A stretch of 64,000 nt of DNA, taken from contig NZ_JANIIC010000049.1 of the NCBI RefSeq assembly GCF_024519315.1, forward strand, positions 29,391 to 93,390. The letters run 5' to 3'. The position numbers were made by a program, and so were the translations under genes. How positions within the stretch are numbered: position 1 is the stretch's first letter; every line of letters begins with the position of its first letter. The DNA comes from Streptomyces malaysiensis subsp. samsunensis (GTDB lineage: Bacteria > Actinomycetota > Actinomycetes > Streptomycetales > Streptomycetaceae). Below are positions 34,111-41,353 of this stretch, piece after piece. Under the pieces are notes generated by a model. That model ran no database searches and had not been told where the DNA came from. It saw only the letters and a program-made list of their open reading frames with translations.

Positions 34111-34920
34111 GTGGCGAACGGGGCAAAAGGTGCAAAGCGCCCATCCGGCGAGACGTCGGACGAGACGGCGGTGACCGCGGAGACGCCGGAGGCGGCCGAG
34201 GCGAGGGAGATGGCCGGGTACCCCCGGGCCTCCGATCTCGCCGCCGGACTCGAGGCCGACCGGGCGCTGCTGGGGCGCACCAGCACGGCGGAGCGCGTCG
34301 CGGACATCCTGCGCGACCGCATCGCCGAGGGGTTCTTCCCGCCCGGCACCCGGCTGTCCGAGGACAGCGTGGGCGGCGCGCTGGGCGTCTCGCGCAACAC
34401 CCTCCGGGAGGCGTTCCGCCTGCTGACCCATGAGCGGCTGCTGGTGCACGAGCTGAACCGCGGGGTGTTCGTCCGCGTCGTCACGGTCGACGACCTCAAT
34501 GACATCTACCGGGTGCGCCAGCTCGTCGAATGCGCGGCGGTGCGCGGCCTGGGCGACCCGCCCTACCAGGTGCGGGCGGTCGAGACGGCGGTCCTGGCGG
34601 GCGAGCGCGCCGCGCGGGACCGGGCCTGGCAGGACCTGTCCACCGCCAATATCCGTTTCCATCAGGCGATCGTCTCCCTCGCCGGAAGCCCCCGCGCGGA
34701 CGAGCTGATGCGCGCGGTGCTGGCCGAGCTCCGGCTGGTCTTCCATGTCATGGCCGACCCCCGCCGCTTCCATGCCCCCTACCTGGTGCGCAACCGTCAG
34801 ATCCTGGAGGTGCTCCAGAGTGGCGACGCGGTGGAGGCGGAGCGGTTGCTGGCCTCCTATCTGGACGATTCCCAGGGACAGTTGGCCGACGCCTATGGGC
34901 GCAAGATGTCCCGGCGATAG
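34111..34920 (+). CDS. GntR/FadR-family regulator of 5-oxoproline genes
   Basis: 269-aa GntR regulator. After a 50-residue Ala/Glu-rich leader comes the winged helix (TAERVADILRDRIAEGFFPP, GALGVSRNTLREAFRLLTHE), then an FCD-type helical effector domain (YRVRQLVECAAVR, FHQAIVSLAGSPRADELM, HAPYLVRNRQILEVLQSGD). Start GTG 34111 has AGGGG seven bases upstream; ATG 34210 would drop the leader. It sits between pxpABC and DUF969-DUF979-pcp-DUF2891, and both flanking promoters contain the same operator-like sequence, so it is the likely local repressor. The effector could be 5-oxoproline or glutamate (inference). Confidence 0.87.
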   Translation: MANGAKGAKRPSGETSDETAVTAETPEAAEAREMAGYPRASDLAAGLEADRALLGRTSTAERVADILRDRIAEGFFPPGTRLSEDSVGGALGVSRNTLREAFRLLTHERLLVHELNRGVFVRVVTVDDLNDIYRVRQLVECAAVRGLGDPPYQVRAVETAVLAGERAARDRAWQDLSTANIRFHQAIVSLAGSPRADELMRAVLAELRLVFHVMADPRRFHAPYLVRNRQILEVLQSGDAVEAERLLASYLDDSQGQLADAYGRKMSRR

Positions 34921-34936
34921 AGGTTTCCCAGCGGTA

Positions 34937-34949
34937 AACGATCCGGCGA
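34937..34949 (+). promoter_or_regulatory. Extra operator half-site
   Basis: AACGATCCGGCGA resembles AACGATCCGACAA at 34019-34031. It lies just after the GntR stop, 27 bp upstream of the second promoter, and could be an auxiliary site. Confidence 0.35.
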
Positions 34950-34975
34950 GGCAGGAACAAGTTCGTTTCAGGCCC

Positions 34976-35005
34976 TTGTCGGATCGTTGAACGAACGCCT
35001 AGCCT
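34976..35005 (+). promoter_or_regulatory. DUF969 operon promoter with GntR-type operator in the spacer
   Basis: -35 TTGTCG (34976-34981), 18-bp spacer, -10 TAGCCT (35000-35005). The spacer contains GATCGTTGAACGA, with TCGTTGAACGA palindromic. GTTCGTT at 34961 also forms a 7-bp inverted repeat with AACGAAC at 34990. The architecture matches the divergent pxpA promoter. Confidence 0.65.
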
Positions 35006-35053
35006 CCGGTGCACCCGCCCCTGTGAGGTCCTTGTGCGCGGAAGGCGGGACGC

Positions 35054-35776
35054 ATGATCGTTCTCCTTGGCGTCCTCGTGGTGGTCCTCGGATTCGCCAC
35101 ACGACGTAACCCGTTGCTGGTGGTGGGGGTCGCCGGCATCGTCACCGGGCTGCTGGCCAAGCTCTCGCCCCAGGAGATCCTGGCGGCCTTCGGCAACGGC
35201 TTCGCGTCCAGCCGCTCGGTGACGATCTTCGTCATCACCCTGCCGGTGATCGGTCTCCTGGAGCGCAACGGCCTCCAGGAACAGGCCCGTACCCTCATCG
35301 GACGGCTCGGCAAGCTCACCACCGGCCGGTTCCTCGCCCTCTATCTGGCGCTGCGCCAGCTCACCGCCGCCCTCGGCCTCACCAGCATCGGCGGCCCGGC
35401 CCAGAGCGTGCGGCCCATGGTGGCTCCGATGGCCGAGGGCGCCGCGGAGCGCCGCCACGGCCCGCTGCCCGACCGGATCCGCGAGCGCGTCCGCTCGTAC
35501 TCCGCCAGCGCGGACACCGTCGGGCTGTTCTTCGGCGAGGACTGCTTCCTGGCCATCGGCTCGATCCTGCTGATCACCGGATTCGTCAACACCACCTACC
35601 ACACCCATCTGGAGCCGCTCCAGCTGGCGCTGTGGGCCATCCCCACCGCCGTCTGCGCGTTCCTCATCCACGGCTTCCGGCTGCTGCGCCTCGACCGCTC
35701 ACTGGACCACGAACTCGCCGCCCAGGGCGGCCGATCCGCTGCCGAGGGCAGCCGCACCGCGGAGGAAGCCAAGTGA
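35054..35776 (+). CDS. DUF969 membrane protein (putative 5-oxoproline transport)
   Basis: 240-aa integral membrane protein of the DUF969 family. Hydrophobic spans are visible at about 1-16, 22-36, 55-70, 95-115, 155-175 and 184-204. The first span starts at the N-terminus with no separate signal peptide. Conserved family stretch: LTSIGGPAQSVRPMVAPMAE. ATG 35054. The stop overlaps the DUF979 GTG by 4 bp, as is general for this pair. DUF969/DUF979 genes recur beside pcp and 5-oxoprolinase genes, which suggests a two-component permease for 5-oxoproline or pyroglutamyl peptides; the function is inferred from context. Confidence 0.85.
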   Translation: MIVLLGVLVVVLGFATRRNPLLVVGVAGIVTGLLAKLSPQEILAAFGNGFASSRSVTIFVITLPVIGLLERNGLQEQARTLIGRLGKLTTGRFLALYLALRQLTAALGLTSIGGPAQSVRPMVAPMAEGAAERRHGPLPDRIRERVRSYSASADTVGLFFGEDCFLAIGSILLITGFVNTTYHTHLEPLQLALWAIPTAVCAFLIHGFRLLRLDRSLDHELAAQGGRSAAEGSRTAEEAK

Positions 35777-36741
35777 TCAAGGCGGAGTGGTTCTACTGGC
35801 TCGTCGGTGCCGTCTTCCTCGCCATGGCCGCCCAGATGGCCGTCGACCGCAGCAACTCCAAACGCCTGGGCTCGGCCGCCTTCTGGGGGCTGCTCGGCGG
35901 CTGCTTCTTCTACAGCAGCTGGGTGGTGGAGAAGAAGGCCCCGGCCGAACCGCTGGGCGTCGCCGTCCTCGCCATGGTCTGTCTGGGCGGCTTCCAGCTC
36001 ACCGGGCGCGGGGTGCCGCGCACCACCACCCCCGAGCAGCGCACCGCCACGGCCGCCCGGCTCGGCAGCAAGCTGTTCATCCCGGCGCTCACCATCCCGC
36101 TCGTCGCCGTCGTCTGCGCGTCGGCCGTCAAGCACTGGCACATCGGCGGCGAACCGGTCCTGGAGGCCGGCAGCGAGACCATCCTCGGCCTCGGCTTCGG
36201 CGCGATCGTCGGGCTGCTGGTCGGCATGGTCGTGGTGCGCGAGCGGCGGCCCACCGTGCCCCTGCACGCCGGGCGGAGCCTGCTGGAGTCCATGGGCTGG
36301 GCGCTGCTGCTGCCCCAACTGCTCGCCGTACTCGGCTCCATCTTCCAGGAGGCCGGTGTCGGCACCCAGGTCGGCAAGATCACCGAACAGGTGCTGCCGG
36401 AGGGCCAGAAGTACATCGCGGTGGCCGTCTACTGCGTGGGAATGGCCCTGTTCACCGTCATCATGGGCAACGCCTTCGCCGCCTTCCCGGTGATGACCGC
36501 CGCCATCGGCTGGCCCGTGCTCATCGAGCAGATGCACGGGAACGCGCCCGCCGTCCTGGCCGTCGGCATGCTGGCCGGTTTCTGCGGCACGCTCGTGACC
36601 CCCATGGCCGCCAACTTCAACCTGGTGCCCGCCGCCCTGCTGGAGCTCAAGGACCAGTACGGGCCCATCAAGGCGCAGATCCCCACCGCCGGGGCGCTGC
36701 TGGTCTGCAACATCGCCATCATCTCGCTCTTCGCCTTCTGA
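35773..36741 (+). CDS. DUF979 membrane protein (partner of DUF969)
   Basis: 322-aa integral membrane protein of the DUF979 family with about nine hydrophobic spans (WFYWLVGAVFLAMAAQMAV at the N-terminus; LGVAVLAMVCLGGFQL; FIPALTIPLVAVVCASAV; ILGLGFGAIVGLLVGMVVV). The MGNAFAAFPVMTAAIGWPVL and GTLVTPMAANFNLVPAALL segments look like re-entrant or substrate-path loops. GTG 35773 overlaps the DUF969 stop. A role as transporter half with DUF969 is inferred from gene pairing and from pcp following 11 bp later. Confidence 0.85.
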   Translation: MIKAEWFYWLVGAVFLAMAAQMAVDRSNSKRLGSAAFWGLLGGCFFYSSWVVEKKAPAEPLGVAVLAMVCLGGFQLTGRGVPRTTTPEQRTATAARLGSKLFIPALTIPLVAVVCASAVKHWHIGGEPVLEAGSETILGLGFGAIVGLLVGMVVVRERRPTVPLHAGRSLLESMGWALLLPQLLAVLGSIFQEAGVGTQVGKITEQVLPEGQKYIAVAVYCVGMALFTVIMGNAFAAFPVMTAAIGWPVLIEQMHGNAPAVLAVGMLAGFCGTLVTPMAANFNLVPAALLELKDQYGPIKAQIPTAGALLVCNIAIISLFAF

Positions 36742-36752
36742 AGGGGGCCGCT

Positions 36753-37397
36753 GTGACCCGAGTGCTTCTCACCGGTTTCGAGCCCTTCGCGGGCTCGGCC
36801 GTCAACCCGTCGTGGCAGGCCGTCTCCCTCGTCGCCGCCGCTCCGCCGCCCGGCACCGAGGTGACGGCCGTACGGCTCGCCTGCGTCTTCGGCACCGCAC
36901 TTGAGGAGTTGGCCGCCGCCGTGCGGGAGACGGACCCGGACCTGGTGCTGTGCGTGGGCCAGGCCGGCGGCCGTCACGGCATCGCCGTCGAGCGGGTCGC
37001 GATCAACGTGGACGACGCCCGCATACCCGACAACGCCGGACGTCAGCCCATCGACGAACCGGTCGTCGAGGGCGGCCCCGCCGCCTACTTCGTGTCCCTG
37101 CCCGTCAAGGCGTGCGTCGCGGCCGTCCGCCAGGCCGGGATCCCGGCCGCCGTCTCGCAGACGGCCGGAACCTTCGTGTGCAACCACGTCTTCTACGGTC
37201 TGGCCCATCTCATCGCCACCGAGCGGCCCGCGCTGCGCGGCGGCTTCGTCCACCTCCCGTACGCGCCGGAACAGGTCGTGGACGGCACCGAACCCGCACT
37301 GCCCGCCGCCATGGCCGCCGACGCGCTCCGGGCGATCATCGGGGCGGCCCTGACCACCCGCACGGATCTGCGCATCGCCGAGGGGGCAACGCATTGA
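36753..37397 (+). CDS. pcp: Pyroglutamyl-peptidase I
   Basis: 214-aa cysteine peptidase (family C15) that removes N-terminal pyroglutamate (5-oxoproline) from peptides. Catalytic residues are visible at the expected places: Glu80 (HGIAVERVAIN), Cys143 (TAGTFVCNHVFYGL) and His167 (GGFVHLPYAPEQ). The N-terminus VLLTGFEPFAGSAVNPSW is diagnostic. GTG 36753 has AAGGGGG upstream. Released 5-oxoproline would feed the divergent PxpABC. Stop overlaps the next gene's TTG (TTGA). Confidence 0.95.
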   Translation: MTRVLLTGFEPFAGSAVNPSWQAVSLVAAAPPPGTEVTAVRLACVFGTALEELAAAVRETDPDLVLCVGQAGGRHGIAVERVAINVDDARIPDNAGRQPIDEPVVEGGPAAYFVSLPVKACVAAVRQAGIPAAVSQTAGTFVCNHVFYGLAHLIATERPALRGGFVHLPYAPEQVVDGTEPALPAAMAADALRAIIGAALTTRTDLRIAEGATH

Positions 37398-38473
37398 ACG
37401 AGCCGAACGACCCGTATCAAGCGAACGAGCCGAACGAGCCAAGTGAGAAGGAGCGCGAATTCGGCCAGTACGCGGCCCGGTTCGCCGCCGTCGCCACCGC
37501 CAACGTCACCCGGGCCTACCCCAACTTCCCGGCGCATCTGCTGCGCGGCCCCGAGGACCTGGTGGAGCCGCGCCGCCACCACCCGGCCTTCTACGGCTCC
37601 TACGACTGGCACTCCGCGGTCCATATGCACTGGCTGCTGGTCCGGCTGCTGCGCCGCTGCCCCGACCGCGTCCGCGCCGACGAGGTCACCGCCGTACTGG
37701 ATGAGCACCTTACGGCCGACGCCCTCGCCGCCGAGGCCGACTACCTGCGCGCCCATCCCTCGTTCGAGCGCCCTTACGGATGGGCCTGGCTGCTCGCGCT
37801 GACCGCCGAGTGCCGGAGCCTGCCGGGGCCCGCGGGCGAGCGCTGGGCCAAGGCCCTGGAACCGGCCGCCGACGCCGTCCGCGCACTGCTGGGCGGATGG
37901 CTGGAACGCGCCACCTACCCGGTGCGGCACGGCGTCCACACCAACAGTGCCTTCGCCCTCGGCCTGGTCCTGGACAGCGCGGCCGCGGCGGGTGTCAAGG
38001 AGATCGTCGAACCGGTCACCGAGGCCGTGCTCGGCTGGTTCGCCGACGACCGCGACGCCCCCGTCCACTGGGAGCCCTCCGGCCAGGACTTCCTCTCGCC
38101 CACGCTCACCGAGGCCGAGGCGATGTGCCGGGTGCTGCCGCAGGAGGAGTTCGCACGCTGGCTGGAACGGTTCCTCCCCGGCGTCGAATGGGGCGCGCCC
38201 GTCACCGTGCTCACCCCGCCCGTCGTCTCCGACCCCGCCGATCCGCAGATCGGTCATCTCCTCGGCCTCATCCTCAGCCGGGCCGCCGCGCTCCGCCGCC
38301 TGGCCGCCGCCCTGCCGTACGGCGATCCGCGGGCGGACGTGCTGCGGACGGCGGCCCGTGACCATCTGGCCGCCGGGCTCCCGGCCACCGTCTCCGGGGA
38401 CTTCACCGCCGACCACTGGCTCGCCACCTTCGCGGCGCTCGCCCTGGACGGACCACCGGCCGGGGAGCCGTAG
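37394..38473 (+). CDS. DUF2891 protein
   Basis: 359-aa soluble helical protein of the DUF2891 family: NFPAHLLRG, HPAFYGSYDWHSAVHMHWLL, ERPYGWAWLLALTAE, VRHGVHTNSAFALGL and HWEPSGQDFLSPTLTEAEAM. Conserved Trp, His and Asp residues suggest an (alpha/alpha) toroid like glycan-active enzymes, but no activity is established. No ATG fits; TTG 37394 overlaps the pcp stop and has GAGGGGG upstream. DUF2891 genes are recurrent neighbours of pcp/DUF969/DUF979, which points to a role around pyroglutamyl compounds. Confidence 0.8.
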   Translation: MNEPNDPYQANEPNEPSEKEREFGQYAARFAAVATANVTRAYPNFPAHLLRGPEDLVEPRRHHPAFYGSYDWHSAVHMHWLLVRLLRRCPDRVRADEVTAVLDEHLTADALAAEADYLRAHPSFERPYGWAWLLALTAECRSLPGPAGERWAKALEPAADAVRALLGGWLERATYPVRHGVHTNSAFALGLVLDSAAAAGVKEIVEPVTEAVLGWFADDRDAPVHWEPSGQDFLSPTLTEAEAMCRVLPQEEFARWLERFLPGVEWGAPVTVLTPPVVSDPADPQIGHLLGLILSRAAALRRLAAALPYGDPRADVLRTAARDHLAAGLPATVSGDFTADHWLATFAALALDGPPAGEP

Positions 38474-38590
38474 ACTGACGGATCGGTGAGGTGCGGGAAA
38501 CGCGCCGGTGTACACGCGTGCACGCGCGGGGGATCTGGTGCGGCATAGCGGGATCTCCGTGCCGTTTCGTACGTTGTCGGTGCGACCGCC

Positions 38591-38606
38591 TACTCTGTGC
38601 GACGTG
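38591..38606 (+). promoter_or_regulatory. Possible -10 for a leaderless start
   Basis: TACTCT (38591-38596) lies seven bases before GTG 38604, and no ribosome-binding sequence is present, which fits leaderless transcription. No good -35 is seen. Confidence 0.3.
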
Positions 38607-40136
38607 ACATCTCCACCGCCGGGGGCCGCCGCGCCCCAGCTCAACACCGCTGATGGGGCCGCCCGGCCGGCCCCGGGCCCGGCCGCCGACGAGGGCCTGG
38701 CCCGGCGGCTGCGCGCGCTCGCCTGCACCGCGCCGCTGCACGACCTCGACGCGCGCAAGGCCAACCTGGCGGGGGAGTACGGGGTGTACGCGATGGCGGA
38801 GGTCGCCCTCGCCGCCATCGACCTCGTCACCCTCCACATGGACTTCGACACCGGTGCCGACCACGAGCAGATAGTGGCCAGGCTGCTGCCCCGGGTGGCG
38901 GCCCAGGCCCCCGGGCGCCCCGCGCCCGAGCACGACCGGGTCGCCCGCTGGGTGCTGGAGAACCTGATCAACGTGGGCAGTGTGGACCGCGGCTTCCGCG
39001 CTGTTTACGGCACCTTCGGGCCCGATGGGGTCTATGTCCGCAGGGACTATGACTTCAAGCTGATCGAGGAGGTGCCCGGCCCCGGCGGCAGCGTCTATCT
39101 GCGCACCACCGACGAGGCGGTCAACGTCCTGGTCGGCGCCCTCGACACGGATGTCACCAGCGCCCAGATCGCAGCCGAGGTCAAGCTGGAGGTCCTCATC
39201 AGCCGGGGCCGCCTCGCCGACGCCCAACTCGCCGCGGAGCAGGCCCGCTACCGCACCGTGCAGTATTCGGAGACGCTGCGCCGCACCCTCGACGCCACCC
39301 GGCGCAACGTCCGCGCCGTCGACTGGCTGAGCACCGTCCCCGAGCTGATCAGCGAGGCGCTCGACCACGTCGCCGACCGCTACCGCCATGAGAACGCGAT
39401 CCTCACCAACATCCGCAAGGCGCGCGACGAGGCCGAGAGCGCCGAGCACAAGCGGCGCGCCGCCGAGCTCGTCGACATAGTCAAGGACTGCATCCGGCGC
39501 CACACCCAGTTGCAGTCCCGGCTGCTGGAGGCCGGACCGCTGTTCCGCGCCGAGCAGGACCGCCAGGCCTTCGCACCCCCGGCCCCGCGCTCCGGATACG
39601 ACCTGTACGGACAGCTGCTGGCCCCCGTGCTCCCGCTCCCCGTCGAGCGCGCGGGCCGGGTCACCGACGCGTTCTTCGCCCGCGGCACCGGGCTGCGCAC
39701 CCCGACCTCGGTACGGATGGCCGACCTGGTCGAGATGCTGCTCACCCCGCCCGTGGAGCGCGAGCACCTCGGCGCCGAGATGCCCGAGCCGGACCTCATC
39801 GCCACCCCCGACGACAGCCGCTTCAGCGAGGAGCAGCTGGCGGTGGCCATGGAGCTGCTCGAGCTGCCCGCCGACGCCCCGCGCCGGCTGTCCGGGCTGC
39901 TCGCCGACGCCCGCCGCCGCGACCCCGATCTGCCGTATCTGATCGCCCTCCTCGCCGTCCACGCCGCCAGCCCCCCGGTCGGCACCGCCTACCGCCAGGG
40001 CGAGCAGCGGCTGCTGTTCGCCGTGGACGACGGCACCGAGCTGGACGACCACGAGTTCGGCGGCGCCGACCTCATCGTGGGCACCGCCCTGCTGGACGCG
40101 GCCGGTATGGCCGCCGACCGGGCGGAGGTGGCGTGA
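38604..40136 (+). CDS. Helical protein, putative kleisin/MukF-like subunit of an SMC complex
   Basis: 510-aa soluble protein I cannot assign by motif. A Pro/Ala-rich start is followed by a helical N-terminal region with a winged-helix look (about 20-180), then long helices (SAQIAAEVKLEVLISRGRLA, VPELISEALDHVADRYRHEN, KARDEAESAEHKRRAAELVD). The acidic C-terminal part (about 330-500) includes SVRMADLVEMLLTPPVERE and SPPVGTAYRQGEQRLLFAVD. Size, helical content and place as first gene before a smaller WH-like protein and an SMC-like ATPase parallel MukF/MksF/JetA. Start GTG 38604 is preferred; GTG 38508 is an alternative. The stop shares a base with the next ATG (TGATG). The role is inference from operon architecture. 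Confidence 0.5.
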   Translation: MTSPPPGAAAPQLNTADGAARPAPGPAADEGLARRLRALACTAPLHDLDARKANLAGEYGVYAMAEVALAAIDLVTLHMDFDTGADHEQIVARLLPRVAAQAPGRPAPEHDRVARWVLENLINVGSVDRGFRAVYGTFGPDGVYVRRDYDFKLIEEVPGPGGSVYLRTTDEAVNVLVGALDTDVTSAQIAAEVKLEVLISRGRLADAQLAAEQARYRTVQYSETLRRTLDATRRNVRAVDWLSTVPELISEALDHVADRYRHENAILTNIRKARDEAESAEHKRRAAELVDIVKDCIRRHTQLQSRLLEAGPLFRAEQDRQAFAPPAPRSGYDLYGQLLAPVLPLPVERAGRVTDAFFARGTGLRTPTSVRMADLVEMLLTPPVEREHLGAEMPEPDLIATPDDSRFSEEQLAVAMELLELPADAPRRLSGLLADARRRDPDLPYLIALLAVHAASPPVGTAYRQGEQRLLFAVDDGTELDDHEFGGADLIVGTALLDAAGMAADRAEVA

Positions 40137-40414
40137 TGGCGATCCGGAGTACACGCGGCTTCGGCTGCGGCGGTTCGGGCACCGCCCGGCTCCGCCACGA
40201 GGGCTCTCCCCGCGGAGGCCGTCCGCCGCGCGCGGCCGGGCCGCTTCGGCCCGCCGCCCGGTCGGTCCCGCCGTACGGTGGCGGACCGGCGGCCGCCCGC
40301 CCCGGCGGGGGCGACGGCCCACGACGGCGAGCGGCCGCGGCCGCGCCGGCCGTTGGCCCCGTATCAGCCCCGGCCCGCCGTATGACCGTGCCGCGCGAGG
40401 AGGTTCAGCCGTGA
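40136..40414 (+). CDS. Small Arg/Pro/Gly-rich protein in the SMC-like operon
   Basis: 92-aa basic, low-complexity protein (many RxR, PPR and GGG runs; one GCGGSG patch), with no recognised domain. Evidence that it is a gene is positional: its ATG shares a base with the preceding stop (TGATG), and its own stop overlaps the following GTG (GTGA), filling the gap exactly. Codon third positions are GC-rich but less so than in its neighbours, so a spacer that happens to be open is possible. If real, it may be a nucleic-acid-binding or linker component of the complex. Confidence 0.45.
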   Translation: MAIRSTRGFGCGGSGTARLRHEGSPRGGRPPRAAGPLRPAARSVPPYGGGPAAARPGGGDGPRRRAAAAAPAVGPVSAPARRMTVPREEVQP

Positions 40415-41295
40415 CCGAGTACGACATCGACGAGATGACCCCGCCGGACGCGGCCCCCGCCCCGGCGGCGCCCGGGATGACGCCCGCCGACGCGGCCGAC
40501 GCCGCACGGCTGGTGGCCTTCGGGCTCCAGCCCAAGCTGCTGCCCGCGCGGGACGTCGAATACGCCGAGCTGCTGCGCCGTCACCGCGACGAACCGGCGT
40601 TCGCGCGTCTCACCGACGCCGTCGCCGCCGGGCTCGGGCTCATCGTGCTGGAGGTGTCGACCCGCGCCGGAATGGCGGTCACCGCCGCCGAGGACTCCGT
40701 CTTCGCCGTCCGCATGGGCGACTACGCCCGCCGGGCCGCCACCGACTCCGCCGACCGCTTTCTGCACGGCCTCGCCCATCTCGCCGTCGCCGCCCTGGCC
40801 TTCCCCCGCCCCGAGGACCTCGCCGACGACGGCTATATCGGCCGCGTGACCGTCAACGGCGTCGACGCCTTCGTCCGCCAGGCGTGCCATCGGCTGGAGG
40901 AGCGCGCCGAGGAGCAGGGGGAGAACACCGACCCCACCACCGGCGCGCCCGGTCTGGAGTCCGCCTGGCGGGTGTACGCCCGGCGCAGCGCGACCGGCGC
41001 CACCAAGGACGCCCGCAGGCTCGCCGGTTCCACCACCGGCATCGTCGGCAAGGCCGCCGCCTTCCTGGTCGACTCCGGCTTCCTCCAGCGCACCGGGGAC
41101 GAATCCGGCGGCACCTACCGCACGACCGCCCGCTATCAGCTCCAGGTGCGCGACATGGCGGCCTCCGCCGCCATGGCCGAGCTGCTGGAGCTCGGCGTCG
41201 TCCCCGTCAGCGACGGCGGGGCGACCCTGCTGCCCCCCGACGAGAGCGACGACCTCGACCTGGTGGCCGACGCCGGTCTCCCGTTCCACTCCTGA
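40411..41295 (+). CDS. Putative MukE/KITE-like subunit of an SMC complex
   Basis: 294-aa soluble protein. After a Pro/Ala-rich start it has helix-rich paired domains (YAELLRRHRDEPAFARLTDA, GLGLIVLEVS, FLHGLAHLAVAALAFPRPED, VTVNGVDAFVRQACHRLEER). The C-terminal part has a winged-helix-like run: GIVGKAAAFLVDSGFLQRTG then GTYRTTARYQLQVRDMA. The 'next domain after the kleisin, before the ATPase' position and the size match MukE/MksE/JetB. Start GTG 40411 has GAGGAGG eight bases upstream and overlaps the preceding stop. No enzymatic motif. Assignment is by architecture only. Confidence 0.5.
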   Translation: MTEYDIDEMTPPDAAPAPAAPGMTPADAADAARLVAFGLQPKLLPARDVEYAELLRRHRDEPAFARLTDAVAAGLGLIVLEVSTRAGMAVTAAEDSVFAVRMGDYARRAATDSADRFLHGLAHLAVAALAFPRPEDLADDGYIGRVTVNGVDAFVRQACHRLEERAEEQGENTDPTTGAPGLESAWRVYARRSATGATKDARRLAGSTTGIVGKAAAFLVDSGFLQRTGDESGGTYRTTARYQLQVRDMAASAAMAELLELGVVPVSDGGATLLPPDESDDLDLVADAGLPFHS

Positions 41296-41353
41296 GCGCC
41301 GCCCCTGCCCCCCGCCGACATACCACCCCTTACGACAACGAGAGTCCGCCGCC

